From assembly GCF_010509075.1 (NCBI RefSeq), contig NZ_CP048433.1, positions 1 through 64,000 on the forward strand: a DNA stretch of 64,000 nt, read 5' to 3'. This DNA comes from Collinsella aerofaciens ATCC 25986 (lineage in GTDB: Bacteria > Actinomycetota > Coriobacteriia > Coriobacteriales > Coriobacteriaceae). Each line of letters opens with the position of its first letter. Positions within the stretch are counted from its first letter, which is position 1. Shown here one piece after another: positions 34,995 to 47,353 of this stretch. Under the pieces are notes generated by a model. It saw nothing but the letters and a program-made list of their open reading frames with translations, did no database searches and was not told the origin of the DNA. Both the position numbers and the translations under genes were made by a program.

Positions 34995-35861
34995 ATGCTC
35001 GTCAACGCAGCAGACATGCTCAAGAAGGCCGAGGCCGGCAAGTACGCTCTCGGTGCCTTCAACACCAACAACCTCGAGTGGACCCTGGCTATTCTCCAGG
35101 CCGCCGAGGAGGCCAAGTCTCCGCTGATCCTTCAGTGCACCGCTGGTGCCGCTAAGTGGATGGGCGGTTTCAAGGTCTGCGCCGACATGGTCAAGGCTGC
35201 CGTCGAGGCCACGGGCGTTACCGTCCCCGTCGCCCTTCACCTCGATCACGGTTCTTACGAGGACTGCTTCAAGTGCATCGAGGCCGGCTTCACGTCCATC
35301 ATGTATGACGGCTCTCACGAGGAGACCTTCCAGCTTAACCTCGACCGCACCAAGGAACTCGTTGAGCTTGCCCACTCCAAGGGCATGTCCATCGAGGCCG
35401 AGGTCGGCGGCATCGGCGGCACCGAGGACGGCGTGACCTCCAACGGCGAGCTCGCTGACCCCGCTGAGTGCAAGCAGATTGCTGACCTGGGCGTCGACTT
35501 CCTCGCCTGCGGTATCGGCAACATCCACGGCGTGTATCCCGCCGACTGGGCTGGCCTTTCCTTCGAGCGTCTGGGCGAGATCAAGGCTCAGACCGGCGAC
35601 CTGCCCCTCGTTCTGCACGGTGGTACCGGCATCCCCGAGGATCAGATCAAGAAGGCCATCTCCTTGGGTATCTCCAAGATCAACGTTAACACCGATCTGC
35701 AGCTCGTCTTCGCCAAGGGCGTTCGCGAGTATATCGAGGCTGGCAAGGATCAGCAGGGCAAGGGCTTTGACCCCCGCAAGCTCCTCAAGCCTGGTCGCGA
35801 CAACATCGTTGCCCGCACCAAGGAGCTCATGGAGGAGTTTGGCTCCGTCAACAAGGCGTAA
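34995..35861 (+). CDS. fba: Class II fructose-bisphosphate aldolase
   Basis: A 288-residue zinc aldolase of glycolysis and gluconeogenesis. ALGAFNTNNLEW, the zinc ligand in VALHLDHGSYEDC (His pair), SIMYDGSH, EAEVGGIGG, the loop His in GNIHGVYP, LVLHGGTGIP and KINVNTDLQ are family hallmarks. AGGAGG precedes ATG 34995 at good spacing, and the codon use is strongly biased, as in highly expressed genes. Tagatose-bisphosphate aldolase is a related alternative. A large palindrome follows the stop. Confidence 0.93.
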   Translation: MLVNAADMLKKAEAGKYALGAFNTNNLEWTLAILQAAEEAKSPLILQCTAGAAKWMGGFKVCADMVKAAVEATGVTVPVALHLDHGSYEDCFKCIEAGFTSIMYDGSHEETFQLNLDRTKELVELAHSKGMSIEAEVGGIGGTEDGVTSNGELADPAECKQIADLGVDFLACGIGNIHGVYPADWAGLSFERLGEIKAQTGDLPLVLHGGTGIPEDQIKKAISLGISKINVNTDLQLVFAKGVREYIEAGKDQQGKGFDPRKLLKPGRDNIVARTKELMEEFGSVNKA

Positions 35862-35883
35862 GTAGCGGTTTAACTTTCCCGTC

Positions 35884-35976
35884 GGAGGCCCCGTTCACCC
35901 TACGCTTTTCCCTTGCGCTCACCTGGCTTTGCCAGAAGTCGCGCAATGGGAAAAGCTTCGGGTGAACGGGGCCTCC
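35884..35976 (+). repeat. 93-base near-perfect palindrome after fba (possible terminator)
   Basis: A perfect 17-base outer stem, GGAGGCCCCGTTCACCC (35884-35900) with its reverse complement at 35960-35976, continues inward through GCTTTTCCC/GGGAAAAGC and TTGCGC/GCGCAA to an apical CTGGC/GCCAG hairpin. It is far larger than an ordinary terminator and lacks a U tract (TTCGTTAAC follows). It could end or stabilise the fba mRNA, or be a palindromic repeat. Confidence 0.6.
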
Positions 35977-36054
35977 TTCGTTAACTCGCCACAGGGTTAC
36001 TGGGCTGAATTCATTTTTTATAGGTACCGTTTATCGGTGTTGAGGGTTCCTTTA

Positions 36055-36083
36055 TTGGGGCTTTCTTTTTATCTCGCTACAAT
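36055..36083 (+). promoter_or_regulatory. Sigma-70-type promoter of the transglutaminase-like gene
   Basis: TTGGGG (36055-36060) and TACAAT (36078-36083) are 17 bases apart. Transcription would begin near 36090. This places the ATG at 36082 inside the -10 box and supports translation from ATG 36118. Confidence 0.6.
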
Positions 36084-36117
36084 GGACTTCAAGAGTTCTA
36101 ATGACTTGGAGTTTGGT

Positions 36118-37551
36118 ATGGCTGTTATTAATGTGCTGCCTTCGGATGGGAAGGTTATTGACGAGGGTCCTGTTGGTTGCTCTGTTGATGTTTGCAATGA
36201 TGACTTCCGTTTTCTAGATGTTGGCTTGCCACCCGAGATTCTGCGTTTAAAGGACGCGGGGTATCTTTCGCAGGCTATTGAGGCTTGCGACCGCCTACTT
36301 GCCCAAGATCCCGATCCCTCGCTTGCTGCCTGCGTTCGTGCCGAGCGGTATCGCATGCTTGAGACGCCGCTTCATTTTTCGGTGTCGCGCGATCGAGCTA
36401 TTGCGATGATTCGCGAGGAGTGGCCTGAGTTTACCGAGGAGCAGTTTGACGATCTGATTGACCGTAAGCGTATTGACTGGCGCTTTATCGATGGCGAGCT
36501 GTTCGTTCTCGACAACTTCCTCGATTCGCTTCGCGTATATCCCAAAGAGGTCCCCGGCATGCGTCCCGATTCTACGGACGGAATAGCACTGCGCGACGAG
36601 ATGCTCAAGGAGATGGAGTCACAAAACGGATTGGCTCGCGTCATTACGCTTAAAGCGTCCGTGTCTGTCCCCGGCGCTCTGGAGGGGGAGACCGTTTGCG
36701 CTTGGCTTCCCGTCGCGGCTGCCTGCCGTCAGCAGTCTCGGGTCGAGATTCTCGACATGACGCCGGAGGGTGCTGTTGCTCCCGCGAACGCTTCGGCGCG
36801 TACCGCCTCGTGGTCTTCTTCGAGTGAGCGCTCATTCTCGGTGACTTATCGTTATCACATCGATGCTGCTTATTGTGATGTCTACGGTGGCACACTTCCG
36901 GTTCATCCGCGTATGGACGCGCCTCTGCCCGAGGATATTTCCGAGGACCGTCCGCACATTGCATTCACGCCGTATCTGCAGCAGCTGACGGCCGGTGTTG
37001 TTGACGGACTCGAGGATCCGCTCGATCGCGCTCGTGCTATCTATGATTATCTGACGCAGCATATCGACTATCGCTATCAGCCGCCGTACTTGCTTTTGGG
37101 ATCTATTGCCGATGACTGCGCGCATTCGCTCCGCGGCGATTGCGGCGTTATGGCGCTCACGTTTATCACCATGTGCCGTATCGCGGGCGTGCCTGCCCGT
37201 TGGCAGAGCGGCCTGTACGTTGCGCCCGATTCGGTGGGGTCGCACGACTGGGCAGAGTTCTATACGCCGCAGACCGGTTGGCTCAACGCCGACGTGTCAT
37301 TTGGATCTTCTGCTCACAGGATGGGGGAGGAGTGGCGCCGCCGTCACTACTTTGGCAATCTCGACCCATGGCGTATGGTGGCCAACAATCGATTCCAGGC
37401 AGAGTTTGAGCCCTCTTTCGACGGCATGCGCGAGGACCCTTACGATAACCAGATGGGTGAGGCTTCGGTCGACGGTCGCGGATGCCGTCAGCGCGAGATG
37501 CTACGCACGGTCGAACTCATCGAAATGCTCGAAGTTCCATTTTCGGACTAA
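36118..37551 (+). CDS. Transglutaminase-like (TgpA/cysteine protease fold) protein, cytoplasmic
   Basis: A 477-residue protein. The N-terminal 200 residues are unfamiliar and contain helical, acidic text. The C-terminal half has a transglutaminase core with its triad: Cys in LRGDCGVMALTF, His in GSHDWAEFY and Asp in WLNADVSFG. No signal peptide or membrane helix is visible from ATG 36118, where GGAG sits six bases upstream. Such proteins may be peptidases or amide hydrolases; the substrate is unknown. T-ending codons are more common than in neighbours such as fba. It ends just before tRNA-Leu. Confidence 0.8.
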   Translation: MAVINVLPSDGKVIDEGPVGCSVDVCNDDFRFLDVGLPPEILRLKDAGYLSQAIEACDRLLAQDPDPSLAACVRAERYRMLETPLHFSVSRDRAIAMIREEWPEFTEEQFDDLIDRKRIDWRFIDGELFVLDNFLDSLRVYPKEVPGMRPDSTDGIALRDEMLKEMESQNGLARVITLKASVSVPGALEGETVCAWLPVAAACRQQSRVEILDMTPEGAVAPANASARTASWSSSSERSFSVTYRYHIDAAYCDVYGGTLPVHPRMDAPLPEDISEDRPHIAFTPYLQQLTAGVVDGLEDPLDRARAIYDYLTQHIDYRYQPPYLLLGSIADDCAHSLRGDCGVMALTFITMCRIAGVPARWQSGLYVAPDSVGSHDWAEFYTPQTGWLNADVSFGSSAHRMGEEWRRRHYFGNLDPWRMVANNRFQAEFEPSFDGMREDPYDNQMGEASVDGRGCRQREMLRTVELIEMLEVPFSD

Positions 37552-37590
37552 TCGGTAGAAAGCTGTGATAAACTAACTCACGCATTGCGT

Positions 37591-37677
37591 GCCCGAGTGG
37601 CGGAATTGGCAGACGCAGTGGACTCAAAATCCACCGTTGGCAACAACGTGCGAGTTCGAGTCTCGCCTCGGGCACCA
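37591..37677 (+). tRNA. tRNA-Leu (anticodon CAA)
   Basis: The acceptor stem GCCCGAG pairs with CTCGGGC (37667-37673). The anticodon stem GTGGA/TCCAC encloses loop CTCAAAA with anticodon CAA. A long variable arm, as in type II tRNAs, and the T-arm GTTCGAGTC follow. CCA is encoded at 37675-37677. Confidence 0.95.
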
Positions 37678-37696
37678 TACATGCAAGTGAGCGTTC

Positions 37697-37719
37697 AAGG
37701 GGGTCAAGGCCCCCTTTTT
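37697..37719 (+). terminator. Rho-independent terminator of tRNA-Leu
   Basis: AAGGGGG, a short loop and CCCCC are followed by TTTTTCGTG. A close copy lies 183 bases downstream. Confidence 0.85.
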
Positions 37720-37838
37720 CGTGCCGAACTCGCGTGAGCGCGCGGAGCGTTAAGCAAACAGGCCTGTGGCCTGTTTGTAGCGGAGCGTGGCGAGGGCGCC
37801 ATGCGCCCGAAGCCCGGGGCTTCGCGAAGCGAAGTCCC

Positions 37839-37869
37839 TTCGAGTCTCGCCTCGGGCACCATACATGCA
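37839..37869 (+). repeat. Second copy of the tRNA-Leu 3' end (31-base direct repeat)
   Basis: These 31 bases are identical to 37655-37685: from TTCGAGTC in the T-loop through the encoded CCA to ATACATGCA. There is no 5' half of a tRNA in front of it, so it is not a functional tRNA. It is followed by a second copy of the terminator. The distance between copies is 184 bases. This arrangement resembles attL/attR around an element that inserted in a tRNA gene and was later lost, or a partial tandem duplication. Confidence 0.8.
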
Positions 37870-37879
37870 CCTGCGCTTC

Positions 37880-37904
37880 AAGGGGGTTGCGGCCCCCTTT
37901 TTCG
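37880..37904 (+). terminator. Terminator following the duplicated tRNA tail
   Basis: AGGGGGTTGCGGCCCCCT is followed by TTTTCGTG. It is nearly the same sequence as the tRNA-Leu terminator at 37697. Confidence 0.75.
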
Positions 37905-37969
37905 TGTACGTAATGTGATAACGCGCTGTACGTGTTATTATTCGCAAGGCGTTGTTTCCGCAATGCCCT

Positions 37970-38108
37970 AAAGAGGAACCCGAGGGTTCTCACCTTTTGG
38001 CGCCAATGAGCAGCTGACTGGTCATACAACTTAGATTACCTTCCTCAAATCGAGGAAGTCTATGTGTACGACCTGGTTGCTGAGAAGCGCCGGGTTATTT
38101 TTTTATGA
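37970..38108 (+). promoter_or_regulatory. infC leader with L20-type long-range helix and attenuator hairpin
   Basis: A hairpin ACCTGG (38071-38076)/CCGGGT (38090-38095) with inner GCT/AGC is followed by TATTTTTTT, a classical intrinsic terminator ending just before the infC ribosome binding site. Upstream GGCGC (37999-38003) and AGCAGC can pair instead with GTTGCT and GCGCC inside the terminator stem, forming an irregular long-range helix with an internal loop. Other hairpins are AACCCGAGGGTT (37978) and TTCCTCAAATCGAGGAA (38041). This layout fits ribosomal protein L20 autoregulation of infC-rpmI-rplT by attenuation. Confidence 0.6.
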
Positions 38109-38123
38109 ATGGAGGTAGGGAAA

Positions 38124-38678
38124 ATAGCTAAGTCTGATGACACCCGCATCAACGACGAGATCACTGCATCTTCGTGCCGTTTGATTGGCGTCGATGGCTC
38201 TCAGCTCGGCCTGTTCGCCATCCGCGATGCCCAGCGCGTCGCCGACGATCAGGGTCTCGACCTGGTCGAGATCGCTCCCAACGCGGAGCCGCCGGTCTGC
38301 AAGGTCATGGACTACGGTAAGTTCAAGTACCAGCAGGCCATGAAGGCCAAGGCTGCTCGTAAGAACCAGTCCAAGGTCGAGGTCAAGGAAATGAAGTTCC
38401 GACCCAAGATCGACGTTGGCGACTACGAGACCAAGAAGGGCCACGTTCTGCGTTTCCTCAAGAAGGGCGCGCGCGTTAAGATCACCATCATGTTCCGCGG
38501 CCGTGAGATGGCTCACCCGGAGCAGGGCCTTAACGTTCTCGAGCGTCTCGCCGAGGATCTCAAGCCTTACGCTACGGTCGAGTCCAAGCCTAAGATGGAA
38601 GGCCGTAACATGCTTATGCTGCTCGCCCCGATTAAGGGCGCCTTCGATGAGGATAAAGCGGCAAGCGATACCAAGTAA
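38124..38678 (+). CDS. infC: Translation initiation factor IF-3, probable AUA start
   Basis: A 184-residue IF-3: RINDEI at the N-terminus, LDLVEIAPNAEPPVCKVMDYGKF, then KEMKFRPKIDVGDYETK and the C-domain KKGARVKITIMFRGREMAHPEQG. It guards start-codon selection on the 30S subunit. The only Shine-Dalgarno site, GGAGGT at 38111-38116, lies seven bases before ATA 38124. An in-frame ATG at 38109 overlaps that site and has only a U tract upstream. IF-3 genes often use AUU or other rare starts so that IF-3 represses its own synthesis, so ATA is the likely start. rpmI and rplT follow. Confidence 0.88.
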   Translation: MAKSDDTRINDEITASSCRLIGVDGSQLGLFAIRDAQRVADDQGLDLVEIAPNAEPPVCKVMDYGKFKYQQAMKAKAARKNQSKVEVKEMKFRPKIDVGDYETKKGHVLRFLKKGARVKITIMFRGREMAHPEQGLNVLERLAEDLKPYATVESKPKMEGRNMLMLLAPIKGAFDEDKAASDTK

Positions 38679-38710
38679 CTAGTGTTCTGTAACCGATTAA
38701 GGAGTATTTC

Positions 38711-38902
38711 ATGCCTAAGATGAAGTCCCACAGCGGCACCAAGAAGCGTTTCCGCAAGACTGGTACCGGCAAGCTTATGCGCGCCAAGGCTTTCAAGAGC
38801 CACATCCTGAGCAAGAAGTCCACCAAGCGTAAGCGTGGCTTCCGTCAGGAGACCGAGATCGCCGCTGCCGACCGCAAGGTCATCAAGTCGCGTCTCGCCT
38901 AA
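38711..38902 (+). CDS. rpmI: Ribosomal protein L35
   Basis: 63 residues, very basic: [21 protein letters not shown] and [19 protein letters not shown] are diagnostic for bL35. It follows infC by 32 bases, with AAGGAG before the ATG, and is part of the conserved infC-rpmI-rplT operon. Confidence 0.97.
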   Translation: MPKMKSHSGTKKRFRKTGTGKLMRAKAFKSHILSKKSTKRKRGFRQETEIAAADRKVIKSRLA

Positions 38903-38941
38903 GTTCGTTTTTTCGTTTTACCGTCTAGGAGTTGATAGAAC

Positions 38942-39301
38942 ATGGCACGTATTAAGCGCGCTGTTGCCGCCAAGAAGAAGCGCCGTACCGTTATGCACCG
39001 TGCGAAGGGTTACTACGGTGCCGCTTCGCGTACTTACAAGCATGCTAAAGAGCAGGTCCAGCACTCCCTGCAGTATCAGTATCGTGATCGCCGCAACAAG
39101 AAGCGCGAGATCCGTTCTCTCTGGATCACTCGTATCAACGCTGCTGCTCGTCTGAACGACATCTCTTACTCTCAGTTCATGCACGGCCTGAAGGTTGCCG
39201 GCATCGAGCTCGACCGCAAGGTCCTGGCTCAGATGGCTTACGAGGACATCGAGTCCTTCAACGAGCTGGCTACCATTGCCAAGAAGGCTCTCGAGGCCTA
39301 A
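38942..39301 (+). CDS. rplT: Ribosomal protein L20
   Basis: 119 residues: MARIKRAVAAKKKRRTVMHR, AKGYYGAASRTYKHAKEQV and RDRRNKKREIRSLWITRINA match bL20, which binds 23S rRNA early in assembly and usually represses its own operon through the leader RNA. AGGAG precedes the ATG. It is the last gene before the terminator. Confidence 0.97.
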   Translation: MARIKRAVAAKKKRRTVMHRAKGYYGAASRTYKHAKEQVQHSLQYQYRDRRNKKREIRSLWITRINAAARLNDISYSQFMHGLKVAGIELDRKVLAQMAYEDIESFNELATIAKKALEA

Positions 39302-39320
39302 TAGATTCTCTTGAATCGCT

Positions 39321-39358
39321 AGGGGAGTGTCGCGTTGTGCGCGGCGCTCCCCTTTTTT
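39321..39358 (+). terminator. Rho-independent terminator of infC-rpmI-rplT
   Basis: GGGGAGTGTCGCG pairs, with a mismatch, with CGCGGCGCTCCCC around TTGTG and is followed by TTTTTT. It starts about 20 bases past the rplT stop. Confidence 0.88.
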
Positions 39359-39837
39359 ATCGAAAGCGCTGGTTTACATTGCTAAAAGCGCGGGTAGATA
39401 AACACTTACAGGTGACCGATCTCTATATATTCCTGAACCAAAGGGTCATCATCTGATACGTGCGGAAGATCCGCACCAGTCTTTCTATTACCTATAGAAA
39501 GCAATATGTTGTGTAGGACTTGTGAAGAGTGGAATTGACGTCCCACAGGGCTTCGCGGTCTGGCAATATATCTCCTTGCCGCGCGGCCCGGTCGGACCGG
39601 ATGAGCCGCAAAGCGTGCACCTTGAGAACCGGATACTGCGAGGATGGACACATCAGATGTGTCGCATCCGGGCAGACATCGAACCATTTGAAATGGTCTA
39701 ACTTGGATTTGTTTTTCGCAAGGCCGCCGAGAGGCGGCCCCGAGAAATTCCTTTTCCTATACTAGAACCATATGAATCGAACGGAACCGATCAGCTAATA
39801 GTTGTGAGGACCGGACGGGCTCGAAGCCCATACATTT
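39359..39837 (+). promoter_or_regulatory. rRNA operon promoter and leader
   Basis: This 479-base gap holds no gene. A promoter candidate is TTTACA (39373-39378) with TAGATA (39395-39400), 16 bases apart. Leader hairpins are visible at about 39483 (TTTCTAT/ATAGAAA) and 39722 (GGCCGCC/GGCGGCC). At 39619-39644 a 25-base motif beginning ACCTTGAGAACCGGATA recurs in the 16S-23S spacer at 41466 and may be an antitermination or processing box. ACCGGACGGGCTC (39810-39822) is the exact reverse complement of 41395-41407 just past 16S, giving the RNase III processing stem of pre-16S rRNA. Confidence 0.65.
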
Positions 39838-44716
<4,879 letters not shown>

Positions 44717-44863
44717 GAACCGCACCTCGCGGCCCGCGGGACATGCGCTCATGCGCGGTCCGGGCACGAGGATGCCCCCGAGTCACCTCCCCTATGCGCC
44801 ATGCGGCCCCCAGGGCACGTGTAGAGTGAGACCCAGGACACCGTAACGGTGGGCGCCGCCCAC

Positions 44864-44982
44864 CGGTCAGCGGCCAGAGCATGGGGGGCACGCCCGGTCC
44901 CGTTCCGAACCCGGAAGCTAAGCCCCATCGCGCCGAGAGTACTGCGGGGTCGGCCCGTGGGAGGCCAGGGCGCCGCTGACCG
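44864..44982 (+). rRNA. rrf: 5S ribosomal RNA
   Basis: About 118 bases. The terminal stem CGGTCAGCGGC pairs with GCCGCTGACCG. The internal CCCGTTCCGAACCCGGAAG and TAAGCCCCATCGCGCCGA are universal 5S loops. Ends are set by the terminal stem. Confidence 0.93.
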
Positions 44983-45013
44983 GTGGACGGCACCGAGCCG
45001 TCATCGAACTGAG

Positions 45014-45045
45014 AAGGGGGAGGCCTCGCGGCCTCCCCCTTTTTG
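45014..45045 (+). terminator. Rho-independent terminator of the rRNA operon
   Basis: The perfect 10-base stem GGGGGAGGCC/GGCCTCCCCC with TCGC loop is followed by TTTTTGCG, 30 bases after 5S. Confidence 0.93.
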
Positions 45046-45119
45046 CGTTGTATACACGTTGTACTTTGGGACCTAGCCCCATTACAGTCTGAAGTGGGCC
45101 ACCGATAAATTTCGATGGC

Positions 45120-45351
45120 GAGCATTCGGCGCATTGCCTACGATACGGGCAAGCCCCGAGGGGCCGCCGATCGGGCGCCTCCGGATGGCCGTCTGCCCCT
45201 GCCCCGTAGAGGGCCCGGGGGGTGTTGCCACCGGGGGCGCTCGCCGCTCCGGACGACTGATAGGAAACTGCCGGGCGCAAGCGCCACGGCCAGGTAATGT
45301 GGGTGTCGCAGGGAGGGGTTCCGATCGGCCTACCGATTGGAGGATAACACC
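45120..45351 (+). ncRNA. Candidate IS110 bridge RNA region
   Basis: The 232 bases before the recombinase gene are non-coding and rich in short hairpins (for example GGGCAAGCCCC, GGGCCCGGGGGG region, GGGCGCAAGCGCC). A stretch GATAGGAAAC at about 45258 shares ATAGGAA with the right terminus TATAGGAACACC, as a donor-recognising loop would. IS110 recombinases of the IS621 type use such an RNA to choose donor and target. Boundaries and loops here are inference. Confidence 0.35.
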
Positions 45352-46509
45352 GTGGCACCACCTAGAATGCCGGAAGCCGTCATCGGGCTCGATGTCGGGA
45401 AATTGTCCCATTGGGCATGCGTCGCGACCCGGGACGGCGAGATACTGCTGAGCGCCCCCGTCGCGAACAGGGAGGGCGATCTGGACTCGCTGTTCGGCCG
45501 CTTCCCCGACGCGCTCGTGGTCGTCGACCAGTCGCGCAACATAGGCGCCCTCGCGCTCGCCCGCGCCAAGGCGGCCGGGATGTCGGCGGCGTACCTGCCG
45601 GGACTCGCGGCACACGGGGCCGCCAGGCTCTTCGCCGGCGACGCCAAGACCGACGAGCGGGACGCAATGGTCATCGCGAAGACGGCGCTGGGCATCCCCG
45701 ACGCACTCCTGCCGGTCGGGGATCCGGGCCCGACGGTCGCGGCGGCGAGGGCGCTGGCCGCCCAGAGAAACTTCCTGACCTGCGAAAACACCAGGAGCAA
45801 GAACCGGCTGCGCAGCATCCTGCTGGAATCGTGCCCCGCCTTCGAGGCGTTGGTCGACCTGTCCGACGGTCCCCAGCTGAGGCTCATGGCATCCCTCGGC
45901 GGGGCCTGGTCGGTGGCCGACGCCGGGCCCCGCAGGGCGGCGGCGCTCACGCGCGGGGCGGCGCGCGGCAAGATCGAGGCCCTCGTCCGCTCGACGGCCT
46001 CCTCGACAAGGCCGGACGCGGCGGCCATCGCCGCCGAGGACCGGGCGGTGAGGCTGCTCGCGCGCAGGATCTCCGAGAACTCGGCGGAGATCGATGTGAT
46101 CACGGCGGAGATATCCGCCCTCCTCGAGGGCGACGATACCTACCGATGCCTCCTGACGGTGCCGGGGATCGGCCCCAAAACCGCTTCCGAGCTCGCGATC
46201 TCCATAGATATCGAAGACTTCCCAAGCCACGACAGGCTCGCGTCGTACTGCGGCCTGGCGCCGCGCAACCGCCAGTCGGGGACCTCGATCTCCTCGGTGA
46301 CGGCATCGCGCCAAGGCAACAAGAGGCTGAAGAACCTGCTCATATTCTCGTGCAACTGCCTTACCCGGACAGAGGGAAGATGGGGCGATTACTACGCTAG
46401 GTGCCGAGAGCGGGGCATGCCGCACGGCAAGGCGCTCAAGGCGCTGGCACGAAAGAGGCTGAAGGTCATCTACGCGATCATGCGGGACAGGGTGCCCTAC
46501 GCCGCCTAG
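45352..46509 (+). CDS. IS110-family recombinase/transposase
   Basis: A 385-residue protein. The N-terminal RuvC-like DEDD domain has GLDVGKLSHWACV (Asp 14), VVVDQSRN and DAKTDERDAMVIA. The C-terminal Tnp domain (IS116/IS110/IS902) has LLTVPGIGPKTASELAI, YCGLAPRNRQSG and the serine-containing SISSVTASRQGNKRLKNLL. GTG 45352 follows GGAGG at eight bases. The gene is more GC-rich than its neighbours, consistent with recent arrival. The frame is intact, so the element could be active. Confidence 0.93.
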   Translation: MAPPRMPEAVIGLDVGKLSHWACVATRDGEILLSAPVANREGDLDSLFGRFPDALVVVDQSRNIGALALARAKAAGMSAAYLPGLAAHGAARLFAGDAKTDERDAMVIAKTALGIPDALLPVGDPGPTVAAARALAAQRNFLTCENTRSKNRLRSILLESCPAFEALVDLSDGPQLRLMASLGGAWSVADAGPRRAAALTRGAARGKIEALVRSTASSTRPDAAAIAAEDRAVRLLARRISENSAEIDVITAEISALLEGDDTYRCLLTVPGIGPKTASELAISIDIEDFPSHDRLASYCGLAPRNRQSGTSISSVTASRQGNKRLKNLLIFSCNCLTRTEGRWGDYYARCRERGMPHGKALKALARKRLKVIYAIMRDRVPYAA

Positions 46510-46711
46510 TCGAAGCGCTCCGAACAGATTGGAGCCCATCGGCCGAAAGGCCTGGCGTTAGCATGTCGCGATTCAATCTCGAAAACAGCATTGCCCAGTT
46601 GACAAAACTATAGGAACACCCCCCGTATGCGCTCTTACTGTTTGGCTGTATTTTGAGTCCTTCTAGTGTATTTGAGCGATAATTACTCGCATTGGCGTTA
46701 GGGAGGGCTTG

Positions 46712-47353
46712 ATGTTTACCGTATTTGTCTTGGGCAATATCGCTTCGGGTAAGTCGACTGCCTGCCGCTATTTCGAATCTCGTGGCGCTATGCTTATCGA
46801 TCTGGATGAGCTTGCAAAATCGCTGTATGTGCCGGGCTCTGATATCGTCAATGCTCTCGCGGATGAATTCGGTTGGGACATTTTGGATGAGGAAGGCGGC
46901 ATTCGCCGCAGCATCCTCGCCTCTCGAGCTTTCGCTTCTCCTGATTCGGTCGCACGGCTCAATGGCATTGTGCATCCCGTTCTGATTGAACAGCTTTCGC
47001 TTAGGATTCTCGATCCGGTTTGTTGTACGGTTTCATCACCCCGTTACCCCTTTGCGGTGGTTGAGGTTTCTGCTCCGACTGGTTTTGAGGATGCATTTGG
47101 CTTGGCTGATGAAATTCTGGTCATTAGCGCCCCTTTGTCAGTTCGTCGCGAGCGCGCTATTCAACGTGGCATGGTGCCATCTGATTTCGATGCCCGTTCT
47201 GCTTGCCAGCCCGATGAGTCTGCGCTGTGCAATCTCGCTACAACGGTGATTGATAATTCGGCAGCCGATAATTCGCTCTTTGAGCAGCTTGACTCATGGC
47301 TTGCATGCCACGGGTTTATAGATACTCCGGATAAGGAGGAGGCCGATGCCTAA
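46712..47353 (+). CDS. coaE: Dephospho-CoA kinase
   Basis: A 213-residue kinase for the last step of coenzyme A synthesis. The P-loop GNIASGKST and LIDLDELAKSLY (Asp of the CoA site) are at the N-terminus, and RLNGIVHPVL, VVEVSAPTGFEDAFGLADEI and RRERAIQRGM (lid) follow. NSAADNSLFEQL is the usual C-terminal end. ATG 46712 follows GGGAGG. The frame is less GC-rich than average, with many T-ending codons. It overlaps the transglycosylase gene by 8 bases. Confidence 0.88.
   Translation: MFTVFVLGNIASGKSTACRYFESRGAMLIDLDELAKSLYVPGSDIVNALADEFGWDILDEEGGIRRSILASRAFASPDSVARLNGIVHPVLIEQLSLRILDPVCCTVSSPRYPFAVVEVSAPTGFEDAFGLADEILVISAPLSVRRERAIQRGMVPSDFDARSACQPDESALCNLATTVIDNSAADNSLFEQLDSWLACHGFIDTPDKEEADA

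Larger units (their letters stand above)
45050..46620 (+). mobile_element. IS110-family insertion sequence, left end unresolved
   Basis: The element carries one IS110-type recombinase gene (45352-46509), long non-coding flanks and no terminal inverted repeats, as usual for the family. The right end is probably GACAAAACTATAGGAACACC at 46601-46620, a type of terminus I associate with IS110 relatives. The left end lies somewhere between the rRNA terminator (45045) and about 45120. The GC-rich, structured 45120-45351 segment before the gene is where group IS110 elements encode their bridge RNA. A related element elsewhere would define the ends. Confidence 0.65.

Noticed and set aside
35929-36117. 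N-terminal extension of the transglutaminase-like protein
   Set aside because: It would run through the large palindrome and the -35/-10 promoter; ATG 36118 has the only good ribosome binding site.
37800-37869. A second tRNA-Leu gene
   Set aside because: Only the T-arm and acceptor 3' side are present; no D-arm, anticodon arm or 5' acceptor strand.
38109-38111. ATG as start of infC
   Set aside because: It overlaps the SD site and has only the attenuator U tract upstream.
45411-46400. 329-codon Arg-rich frame inside the IS110 gene
   Set aside because: An offset frame of the recombinase; Arg/Gly-rich text without motifs.
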